NCBI GenBank assembly: GCA_027924585.1
Contig: BSBM01000150.1
Coordinates: 14,127,001-14,191,000, forward strand
Reading direction: 5' to 3'
Origin: Larix kaempferi
Lineage: Eukaryota; Streptophyta; Pinopsida; Pinales; Pinaceae
Length of the DNA stretch: 64,000 nucleotides
Shown here: one piece after another, positions 40,701 through 52,700 of the stretch
Layout: each line of letters begins with the position of its first letter
Position numbering within the stretch: the stretch's first letter is position 1
Position numbers and translations under genes: made by a program
Notes under the pieces: generated by a model
Database searches by the model: none
The model's input: the letters and a program-made list of their open reading frames with translations, nothing else
What the model was told of the DNA's origin: nothing

Positions 40701-43700
40701 ATCAGATCTATACTTGGCATAGCTGCAGTGATGAAGTGGAAGGTACATTAGATGGATGTGAAGATTGCCTTCTTGAATGGCATAGTAGAGGAGGAAGTGT
40801 ATGTGGAGCAGCCACTAGGATTTGAGACACATGTCAGATAGACCCATGTGTGCAGATTGAAGAAGGCCTTGTACGGATTGAAACAGGCACCTAGGACGTG
40901 GTACGATAGGATTGATGGATTTCTAACGAGCTTGGGCTTTACCAAGAGTAAAGTGGATTCCAACCTTTACTACAAGGTTGAGGATGGCAAACTTGTGATT
41001 CTCTTGTTGTATGTAGATGATTTGTTTTGACAAGTGATGAGAAGCTCATAGTAGAAACGAAGAGGAAGCTTGTTACAGAGTTTGAGATGAAAGACATGGG
41101 TATGATGCACTATTTCTTAGGTCTTGAGGTGTGGTAGAATCCAGAAGAACTTCTCCTGAGTCAAGGAATATATGTGGTAGAGATCCTGAAGAGATTCGGG
41201 ATGATGGATTGTAAGGCTATGGCCACACCTATGTCATTGAATGTGAAGTTGCTGTGTGATACTTCTTCAGAAATGGTGGGATGCCACGGTATACAGGTAG
41301 ATGATTGGTTGGTTGATGCACTTGACGAACACGAGGCCAAATTTATGCTTTGGGGTGAGCACTCGAAGTCAGTATATGGTAGAGTCGAGACGAGTTCACC
41401 TGGTTGCGACAAAGCATGTGTTGAGGTACTTGAGGGGTATGATTAATTATGAACTCAGATATGCATCAAATCAGAGGATTAACCTGCAGGGTTATGTTCA
41501 TGCGGATTGGGCTGGTAGTGTCACGGATAGAAAGAGCACATTAGGGTGTTGCTTCAGTTTAGGATCTGGTATGATCTCATGGTTTGGTAGGAAGTAGACA
41601 AGTGTGGCACTCAGTACAGACGAAGTAGAGTATATGGCAGCTTGTTTGGTAAGCTGCGAGGCAGTGTGGCTTTGGAAGTTGCTTGCAGGTTTGTTCGATC
41701 TCGAGTTAGAGGCGACTTGTATTCTCTCTGACAACCAGAGTTGTGTGAAGTTGTTTTAGAACCCGATTTTTCATGACAAGTCGAAGCACATTGAGATTAG
41801 GTACCACTATTTCAAGGATATGGTGTAGAGAGGAGCAGTGAGGCTCTAGTATATAGCGACAGAGGAGTAGATAGCCGATGTGTTGACCAAGCCTCTGTCA
41901 AGAGTGAAGATTGAGTACTTCAGGGACAAGCTTGGGGTGTGGTCCAAATCAAGAGGGAGTGATGAGTAACATAACACGTGTGAGACTTAGGTAGTCACGG
42001 GTTATGTGATGTAATTGAGTTTCCTGGGTGTCTCCACTTGAGATGTGAGTTGTACCGGGTAGTCACGGGTTATGTGACGTAATTGAGTCTCCTGGACTAC
42101 ACTCACGAGGTTGTAGCAGGTAGTCACAGGTCATGCGATGTAATTGAGTCTCTTGGACTACACCTCAGAGGTTGCAGTAGGTAGTCATTGTGTGTGATGT
42201 AATTGAGTCTCCTGACTGCAGTGCTATGTTGGACAACACACATGTGTGAAGACGCAGGTTTCGGACTTGGGTTGTTCTCCACATGGGGTGACATGGTAGC
42301 GGGTAGTCACGGGTTATGTGACACAACGAAGTCTCCTAGGCTATACTCACAAGGTTGTGTTGTCCCGATGTTGATATGTGACGTGGTAGTAGGTAGTCAC
42401 ATGTTATGTGACGTAATTGAGTCTGCTAGGTTACACCTACGAGATGATCTGGACACGTGGTGAGGTAATGCAGGTGGTTGCGGTATGCAATGTAATGTAT
42501 GCTTCTGTGCTGGACCCACCGGATGGCTTGCTCGGTTCATGATACAGGGTGAAGTAACGCAGGTGGTCGCTGTTGTTGGACACAATGACACACTGTGAGG
42601 GCGGGGTGAATCAGTGTGCTACTTTTAGACAATTTTCACTTCAAAACTTAAGCAGAGTTCATCATTCACATTAAGCTATACATCAACATTCATCAATTAA
42701 GCATGTCATCAACATAAATCATAATAGACACATCACAAGACAAATGTAGTAAACTTTATTTATAATTTCATATGAAATACAATGAAGACTTCAATTTTCG
42801 CAATTACATCAGCACCAACTGACCAAAGAGCACCAACTCCTATTACAAGGCCCAACCTGGTTTTCTTAGCACCAACTAAGAAGTGGTGAGGTGTCCAAAC
42901 CTCAGATGCAAGACTAGCTTGCAATTACATATTGATCACTGTCATCAACTCAGTCATGTCAATCTGATTTGTCAAATCACTTGCTACTCTCTTGTTATTT
43001 CTAGTTTGTAGCTGCAGCTGCCTTTGGATGCTTGTCAAATCATACACTTACAAATCAACTGGCATCATTGTCACAAGGTCATATCACTCCACTATGATAT
43101 ACCTCTGGTCATCAACCTATCCAGATCACTGCTCAAGAAACAATCCACCACACTATCTCCAGTCCTTCGAATGCCTTGAGATCTTTCAAACTTTTTGTGT
43201 TGCAAATATCTTTGAATTATCAGATCTTCATGAAATCTGTGCTTCAACTGCTTATCTTAAGATATTGATCTTCACAACTGTGTCTGACTGGTAAAGTGTT
43301 GAAGTAAAACATTGACTGTGAGTACTGCTTCTTTATGCATGTTGTTACTTAGTGATCTTGTTGTGGCTCTCTCAATCATACCCACGATCAGAAAACTTTT
43401 GTTGCTGCCACAATGTCCCTTCTCCTAGCCCGAAGTTCAGACTTTTAATGAAACTCAGGGTTCATATATCTTCTTAATTGACCCAAAGTCAGAGTAATAT
43501 CTTACTTGAAAAACTTATTTTCGTGAGCTACTGCAGGAACTGTGTATACTGCTGCAATAGATAGACAATAGCCTGAATTTTTCTTAGGGATCAAACTGCC
43601 TGAAACTAGCACTGAGATCAGAGATAGAATTCTTCTGAGTTGTCCCTTTTAAGCCTGCGACAGCCTCGGTAGGACTGTCTACCCGAATTTCAGAGCAATA

Positions 43701-46700
43701 TATCTTCAAACTATTAACTACTGCTGCTCCTCCTGCGGCTGTCACAGTCACTGTGTACCCGAAATACAGAGCTCAGCTCACCCAAAAATCAGAGAGAGAT
43801 CCTTAAAAAATTGTGTCTAAAAAGAATGGAATACAAGTGTATAAATATAAGGTCAATGTGGAGGGTTTTAGCTAGACGACCTGTATATTAATTTTTATTT
43901 CCCTTTTAAATATCTTATTTAGACTGAGCCGACTTTACAAGTTTCTTTTTGTGGTTGTATTTCATCAATTTTTATGTTTACAATTAAATGAAAGTAATCA
44001 ATGTAGATTACTTATAGCCAACATTGCTTGTGGGCTTATCCAAAGGTTTTATGCATATTTTTCTCCTCATCCACAAGCATACCAAAACCCCAAAAGGAAG
44101 GGTAATCACACCACATGACTCCACCATTTTGTGGGTTGTTAATCATGCTTCAAGGGTGCCAAAACTTTGTTGATAAGGGTTTCCATGTCCATCATGTTTA
44201 ATTACTTCATCATTAAACAAGAGGAGTAAACCAAATAACATGTGCAGCTGTTCATGTTACAAGGATTCCATCAAGTCTTCATGGTCCAAGTTACCACAAG
44301 CGATGGTACTGTTATCACACAACTTGTAGTTGCCCCTGGAGGTATCCCATCCGGGACGGTAGAGGGGTTAGGCAACTAAAGAGGTGACCTAAGAGATGCC
44401 ACGGTTCCCAATGCAATGTGGGAGTCACGTCAACCGAGGCACTCTTCGCTTTAGGTCAGGGTATAACCAGACCAAGGGGGAGACCCTAATACCCCAATCA
44501 CAGTTGATTGGACCCAAGCAAAGGTTTCAAAGGGTGAATAAATGATAAGTTACGGAAACCAATGCAAGGCTAAGTGGACCTAATGTTTGAGGTATGGTTG
44601 AAGGTGGTATCATGGATAGTTAATGTTTCAATCTATGTATGGTTTAGGCCACTTGATGGGGTATGATTATTAAGTATAGTACCATGTGTTTACACAAGTG
44701 GGTCTTGTTGCCTTGGGAAGTGTGAAATGGTTCTAGGAAGGCCCACAAGGTGAAGTTAAGTGTGAAGATGGTACTATAGGCTAGATCTAGGTTAGATCTA
44801 CAAGTTAGAGTTGGTTCTAGGATTACCCATGTGCTAGATCTAGGGTTTGACACTAATCCCAAGAAGTGCGCCTTGCTTGGAGAAGGACTAGTGCCTTGTT
44901 GGATGGGCTAATGGGGTCAAGAAGAATGTCAAAGTGTAGATCGGGACACCTAGAAGCCAAGTCAAGTGGTTTGGATGAGATCCAATGGTTGGATCTTGCT
45001 AGATCTAGGTTTTTTTAGGTGATGACCAAAAGTGGACCACAATTCCTCAAAACAAGGAATGCAATCCCCAAGGTAGATCGGGACAAAAGGACAGTCTAGA
45101 CCTAGGTTTCAAGGCATGGGCGATCCAAATCCACAAAAATCTCCAACACCCACTTCCTAGAAGTGGTCCAACTAAAAATTCCCAAGGGGTGCGACTTTCT
45201 CAAGGAGAGGCAAAAAAGTGGTTTTGGTGGACCAAACCAAGTCCAATGGCCACCAGAATGTAGATCCGGGATGTTAGTACCCCGATCTATGTTCCTTCAA
45301 AGTTTCAAGTAAACCCAATGGGTAGATCTTAGTAGATCTAAGTTTTAAGTTACCAATGAAATCAAAAGGGGGTTTCAACCCCTCAAAACATGGAGAGATG
45401 TCCACAAGGTAGTTTTCACCAAAGTAAGGATATGGGTATAGGTTATCAAGTGTCTAGATGTCAATTCAAGTGGGATCTCACCTACCCATGTGCTAGATCT
45501 AGCCCAACAAGCCTCTCTCAAGGAAGTGCGCTTTAGGTCAAGGAGAGCTTTTTATCTTAGAAAATGGATCAATTCTTAGCCAATCACCACCAAACTATAG
45601 ATCCAACTAGGGGTGGATGCTATAGAGGTGGGTTTTCAATATCTTTTCAAAATGAGGGCTAGATCTAAGTAGATCTAAGAAATACCAAAAATTGGGGTTT
45701 TGATTTAATTAGGGTTTTATGACCAATGGAGATAGAATGGATGAAAGAGGCACATACCTTGTAGATCTTACCTCAATTTGCTTATGGCCACCTTGCAAGT
45801 TGATAGCATTCTCCTATGTTTATATTCAAGAGTGAGATCCAAGTGCTCCAACCAAATCTCCCTTCTCCAAGATAGCCAAATCGTCCTCCTCCTACAAGAC
45901 AAGATCAAAGAAACAAGTCAAGCAAGATGATTATGAAAATGGTAGAAAGATGTAATAGAAAGCATCAACTATGTCACGAAGATACAATAATGATACTCCC
46001 TGTCACAAGATCAACCCAAGAGAGAATATGTGGATCCCTCCAACAATAACCCTCCAAAAGTCGCCCTCCTCTCTCCAATTCGACTTTCCTGTCAAAAGGT
46101 TAGCAAAAACACATAGATCCACAATGATACATAGAAGAGATACTTTATATTCAATATGCAAGAGAATCCACAAGCCAAGAGAGACGTGCTCCACAAAAAA
46201 TCTTCTATTCCAATATTCCAGAGCTCCAAAGGTGAGCTTTACAATGGGGGGTCTCCTCCTTATATAGGATAATAAAGACCAAAACCCTATACCACTCTAC
46301 AATACTACATCACATGAGTGGTTGAGATTATAAGATCTCATCATACAATCAATGGCTAGGATGAATCCATAACAATATATCACATGGATCACTCAACATA
46401 ACAATAGCGCCCTCACTAAGTGGTACAATGGAGGGTGACGTCATCCCTCAAGAGGGGTATAAAGTACAATAATCCACCTCATGATGACTAGGCCATGATA
46501 AAATAAGCACATGGTGGGGCTAGGAGGTATAAATCCTTGCTAGCTCACCCCAAGGCACAATAAAATAATAAAATATGTCCAATATAATGATAATGACCAA
46601 AACTGTCCTCAGAATCCATGACAGTCGAGCAGTAAATGTCCTCCTGTGATCAATCAGGAGATACCCACATGGTGAAAACTGACTGGAAGATAGTGAGATC

Positions 46701-49700
46701 ACCCTGGAAGACCTCTGTGAAAACCAAATGCCAAAACCTTGCTTCAATTGCCCAAATCGATTTCCTCAGTGACCACTTTATCCCATTTTTAAACTGCCTC
46801 GGGAACTGTGAAAGTGCCAAAACTGCCTCCTAGGGTGCTAGCGCTGTCAATCTGAGCCCACCAGGCTCTCCGGGAGGGGGGATAAATGGTAATAACAAGT
46901 GGCTGGACCACCCCCTCCATCATCAGCGCCCTAGGTGAACCGGCCTCTCGGGGCCCCTGCTGCTCAGGCTGGGAAATCAGCCCCAAATCTGGTCAACAAG
47001 TGTAAAACTGCATCAATCACTGTCAGAAGTGCCCGGAACTGAAAGATAAGTGTCTCAATGGATCCAGAAGACCCAAATCCACTAGGAATGAGTACTCATA
47101 CACCCTGGGTTGCCCTAATGGGCCAGCTGTAGGGTCCACCATATATGGACAATGTATAATCTGCTGATCTGTAATGATAATAACCTGCTGAACTGGATCA
47201 ATCATCATCTGTATCATATGTCCATCATATGATATCATCATCAAACATGTGGGACCATCATCATCAATAATCATCCATACATGGTCCACATCATCACGGA
47301 TCCCAAGAATATATATAATCAAGGATAAATCACATCAGTAGACTAAGACAATGCTTCTTTAATCATTCCATAGCTAAGCTCAAAGTACAAATTCCATTCA
47401 GTGGCATTAATTATATTAACATATTCCGTTGTTATATAAAATTACTTGCACCATAGTTCAAATGACAAACTCACCCATCGGACATGGTCAAACTGCTAGT
47501 GAAGGATGAAGGCTAGGAGCAAGGTTGGGCCAAGGGTTTGACTTGTCTAACTTAACTCAAAAATACTTTGGACTGGGAAAGGGGGGAAGCTACAAACTCT
47601 GTGTTGGACAAAAGAACACGGGGGATGGCTGTGCCTCACAAATGGATAAGTTGTTTAGAGAGTGCTTATTCAACTTAGGCATCATGTCTACATCAAGTTG
47701 ATCCAAGTTCATTAGGATCATTCAATTTATTTCCATGGCCTTTTTGGCCTACATAACCCTTCGGATTTCAGATGTGCTGAGAAGCACAACTAGTTGCAGC
47801 TTGCATCCAGGGCATGTTTTTCATATTTTCACAAGGTCAGCAATTGTTTAGATATAGCTTTTAAGAACTATTGCTTTTTGGACCTTTCTTATACTCTTCG
47901 AGGAGTATTTTAGCTTTTCATTGCTCTTGCCCTTTTTCTTTTGTTTCCATGGGCGAATTTTTAGTTTCCATATATAGAACATGAGCTTTCAGTTTTAGCC
48001 AACAACATCTCAAGTGACTAGGGGGAGTTCGAGCCAAGGCCTACAATCCAACTCACCAAAGGCAAGTTCTGTCACCAACTCAGAGCCGAGACACTGAATA
48101 AACAGGGATGCGGTCCAAACACAGAGGTAGAAAAATGGGGAAGTCCTCAGTATCAGAAAGTCAAATGAGACATGTCAGGGTTTAAAGTCAAACAGGAAGG
48201 TCATGTATGGATGGAGGCAAGTGAATATGGAGCCTACACTAGCAGACAACAGGTGTCGGGGAAAGACCATGTCTATGTAAGGTAAAATACCAGTAAGTTT
48301 TGTTAAATGACCTAAAAAGTGCAAGCAATTGTCCATTTTAAGATTTACAGTTCATTTTAAATAGTTTGCCACATCAGGAATAATATACCAAGCACATGCT
48401 ATGATTATGACTAAATCAACAAGATAATAATCCACTGTCAGTGAGAACATATCCATAGATCATACAACATCATCATAATAGTCATCATCATGCAATATCT
48501 GAAACACATCTGAAGTACATCTCTAGGCACTGAACTGAAACTGTAATGGGATAAGTGGTCACATCAGTCATCAAATCTGAACTCTCAAGGCTCAGCCTTG
48601 ACACAAGGTCATAACATCTGAATAATGTACTGCTCTGATCATGAGTGATCCAAAATATATAGCCATGCTCTGGAATAAAGGAAGCTCTGGAATGTGCAGA
48701 TATCTGCTGTACAAGAATAGTAGCCCTGCTACTATGGTGTGATAACAGGTACCATTATCCAATCAAGCTTGTGGGCTGAAGATCATCAAGCAAAGGCTCC
48801 ATCTTCTTCATAAATCAAGAACCAGCATATAGGCTTCAAAGCATTTTCAAGGACATCATCAAAAGAAGGACTTTATCATGTATTCCTTGAAGTATGTCAT
48901 CACCAACATAGTGGCAACAAGGACCATCAAGCTATCAAATGTGTGGGCTTCATGACCCCATCAAGCCACAAATGACCACAGAATGGGTCATTTGGAACAC
49001 CTAGTGCTCCACGACACACACCAACTGTGAATGGTCTCCAACAACCATGTCATGCTTGCCATGTCATCAACCTTTGTCACTCCTTTGTCATTAATGGCTT
49101 GTCATCAATGACAACCATGCTCAACAGCTGTGTGCGACGTAATGTACGTTCCTGGGATGGACCCACCAGATGATTTGATGGTTCAAAACTTCTAGTGATG
49201 TATAGATTCGAGAGATGTCAGAAGTCAATGGTCAGAGTACAGAAGTGCAACAGCTGGATGATGGTGACAGTGACAGAAGAATACCTTCCTTGTTAAGAGG
49301 GAGTGTTGAAGAATGTAACTTTGGAAGATATTCTTATCTAGTTTATTTTTATTATTTGTATTGTACTTCCTTCGGGAATTATTGATGATGTATTTGGTCA
49401 TGTAAAAGTCATTGAAAGAGTCATTGTAAACCCTAATAGTTATGTCGGCCTAGAAGAATCCATAAAAGAATATTTTATTGTGTAATTGACAAGTCAGCCT
49501 TGTTTGAGAGATCAAGTCGGCCCTGTTAGGGAAAAGGTCAAGTCACTGATTAGTATAAATAGGAGGCTTGCCCTCCTCATTTGGTCACCTCACTCACTCA
49601 TCAAGTTCGCATGAGTAGAGAGATAGAGTTAACGAGAGTAGCTACTTTTGAAGACTTCTTGTTTTAGGTTATTGCATGAGGATTGACATTGTACTTTCCG

Positions 49701-52700
49701 ACGAATCTATACTAAAGAAGTTTTGCTGGGTTTTCTATCCCACGAGGGTTTCCCAGGATAAATTGTTGTGTACTATTGTCCATGCTGTGCTTGTTTATCT
49801 TTTAGTGATCCTTTATGTTACTGCATTTAAAATTCTAACAAAGTGATTACCATGTGACTCCTCATATGACATGTCAACATAGTACATAAACATAACAACA
49901 CACAAAGTACAAGTAAATGAATTATATACATATTATCCTCTAATCAAAACCATCACACAATGTTGTACATATCAACCCTCCTCAGTGGGTGGAGTGGGTG
50001 GTCAAGTAGTCAACAAGCTTAGTCAAGTGAGTTGTGTGATCAGTGGAAGGCTTGAGTTACTCTTGGAGATATGGGAGACATGAAACCTTTGTGACATTTG
50101 CTAGTTTGGCAAACACTAGGGATCAGGGTGTCTCACAAATGGATGATATGCTAGAAGGTACCCCTTTGACTGTAGCAAGCCCCCTCTTTTACTTCACTTT
50201 CAATTTTTGCTTTTCATTCAAATTTTCTTTTGGATACTTTTTCTTTTCTTTCTTTGGATATTTATTTGAAGCACTTCATTCATTTGCAATCCTTTAGTTG
50301 GCTAATGACTAAAAGGTACTGGCCCTGGATTGTCTTATGGGCACCAATTATGACACAACCTTAGCTCCATTGCTAGCCATCGTCCATAGGTGCAATGAAG
50401 TTGCCATAGTAATGCCTTTTTAGAACAAGTAGGCTTAACCTCTTAATTCCAGGAGTACCACTAACCAATTTCAAGGATGGGGAGCACTTGTTTCAACTCT
50501 AGGGAGTGATCTTCTGGTGACTAGGCCTACCTTACCCCCACTCAATCCACCAGCTGGATTTACAAGCAGAAAGAGATCAACGAGGTCAACAACTTTTGCT
50601 ACACACATCAGAGCCGAGACACTAGGGAAAACATGGGGGCCATCCTAACAAAGAGGTCACAGAGGGGGAGTGTCCTTGAGTCACTTAGGCGTATCTGGGT
50701 CAACTGGGATTTGTATCATGCAAGGTGGATGAGTGAAAGAGAGACAAGGTTAACATGGGAAACCAAAGGGTCAGGTAATGATCTAAGCAACACTGTGGAG
50801 ACATGCCAGAGAACATGCATATAACACACAAACTAACACAAAATGGGATGCTATACTAATGTCCTACTCATCATACTTGTCAAATAATCACGAGTTATAA
50901 AATAAATCCTAATGCAAGTCAGTCCATCAATATCACATATAATCATCCATAAAACAAATATCCTTGGGACTTACTGTCTGGTACATAATTGCAGAACGTA
51001 GGATATATCATAGGCACATAATACGAGGCACTGTAATTCAAGATTCAATTCTTTGCCCAAAATAGTGGAGAAATCAACTATATGCAAGGTTCTAAAATGT
51101 ATGGCAAAGGATCCCAAAATCAATAGGTAGATGACCTAGGGCCATACTCTGAAACTCTGCCCACTCAATAGATCCAACTATATTCTCAAAATGAATCCCA
51201 ACCATCTACAACTGATGATCTATCTCTAGTGCTCCATGTCATGTATTGCTCAAAAGTCTTCTGGAAAAAATGAGGAGTAAATCCTCCCTACATAATGTGT
51301 GATAATAGTAACAAACATAAATATTAAATAAATTATAAATACTCAACATTAATAAATAATAATAATTAATTAATAAACACTAGTAACTAAAGATGACTAA
51401 GGGATGCAACCCTTCGTGAATGTTCACCAAGGTGCCTTTAGGATAATATATATATATATGTCACTCTCATTGTATTGTAATCATATCATCACATTATTCA
51501 TTTATTCCATTATATTTATCCTATATTAATTTTTGTTATCTATCCCATCTATTTTGGATATTTCTTATATGAACAGGGACTGTTCGTTTCAAGCTCATTG
51601 CAGGGTGAAAAGTAGATATGGCAATTGAGTTTGAGATGGACATTTGCATGATGCATTACTTCTTGGGTTTGAAGGTTTGGCAAAGACTTGGGGAGATATT
51701 CCTTGTGCAGGGTAAGTATGCAATTGAGATCTTGAAGAAGTTTCAGATGGAGGATTGCAAACCTATGGCCACACCCATGATCACAGATGGTAGACTTTGC
51801 ATTGTACAGGCATTTGATCTGTTCTTTGATGTATTTGGTCAACACTAGACCAAATATATGTTTGCCAGTGAACACCTTGAGTTAGTTCATGATGGAGGCA
51901 GGAGCATTGGGTAGTAGCAAAACATGTGCTCAAATATTTGAGGGGCACAATGGAATAATGGAGTATGGTTTGCAATATCATGGAGATGGTGAAGTGAAGT
52001 TGGAGGGGTATACAAACTCAAATTGGGCAGGCAGTGCAGTAGACAAGAATAACACCTTAGGGTGCTCCTTTAGCTTGGTATCAAGGATGATATATTGGTT
52101 TAGTAGGAAGCAAAATTCAGTGGCACTTAGCTCAATAGACGCATAAAACATGGCAACTAGTAGTCTAGTACTGCTAGCTCGAAGGCCATCTTGGTTCGCA
52201 AGTTTCTTGCAAGTTTTTGGATCAGGAGTTGGATCCCATGATGATGTACTGTGATAACCAAAGTTGTGTCAAACTCTCTAAGAGTCCAGTGTTTCATGAT
52301 TGGTCCAAACACATAGAGATTGGATCTCCCTTCATACAAGACAAGATTTATAAGGGATCAATACAACTATTGTATATTCCTACTGATTAATAGATAGCTA
52401 ATATTCTGACCAAGCCCTTAGCAAAATTTTGAAGTTTGTGGTATTCAAAGACAAACTTGGATTGGTGTAGAATTCCTTACTTGCTAAGAGGGAGTGTTGA
52501 GAAATGTAGCTCGTACATGAAATTCTTACACAGGTTTAGTGTGAATGTGAAGGAAGGTGAAATGAAGAGTTAGCTCTACGCTCTCTTACCCTTGCATGAC
52601 AATTGTCCCTTCAAAAGCATTTGCGAATATTGTTAATAATGTTCTCCTTTTGTAGATTTCTGAATTGAGAGAAGCAATTAGAAGTGATTAGGGTTTGTAA

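Larger units (their letters stand above)
42574..49126 (+). mobile_element. LTR-like unit G (2.1 kb net; probable solo LTR), carrying insertion E
   Basis: Starts TGTTGGACACAATGACACAC and ends CATGCTCAACA, with TSD GCTGT on both sides. Subtracting insertion E and one TSD leaves about 2110 bp (42574-44309 plus 48753-49126). TATAAATATAAGG at 43840-43852 provides a TATA box two thirds of the way in. No coding domain, primer-binding site or internal LTR duplicate was seen. Best read as a solo LTR of yet another family. Confidence 0.75.
32653..49840 (+). mobile_element. Ty1/copia retrotransposon B, carrying three nested insertions
   Basis: The outer LTRs (32653-33044 truncated; 49304-49840 complete) and TSD AAGTG bound one copia element. 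Its own sequence is 32653-35509, 40084-42573 and 49132-49840, about 6.1 kb once insertions and duplicate TSDs are removed. The gag frame, zinc knuckle, protease, integrase, RT and RNase H are present in order. Insertions: long-LTR unit at 35510-40078 in pol, and a 2.1-kb LTR-like unit at 42574-49126 in the 3' non-coding array, itself interrupted at 44310-48747. By eye the two LTRs differ at about 24 of 390 aligned positions (near 94%), so B is older than element A. It lacks a primer-binding site. Confidence 0.92.

Noticed and set aside
41991-42440. CRISPR-like array
   Set aside because: Eukaryotic retroelement context, units repeat as a whole with no unique spacers, period irregular.
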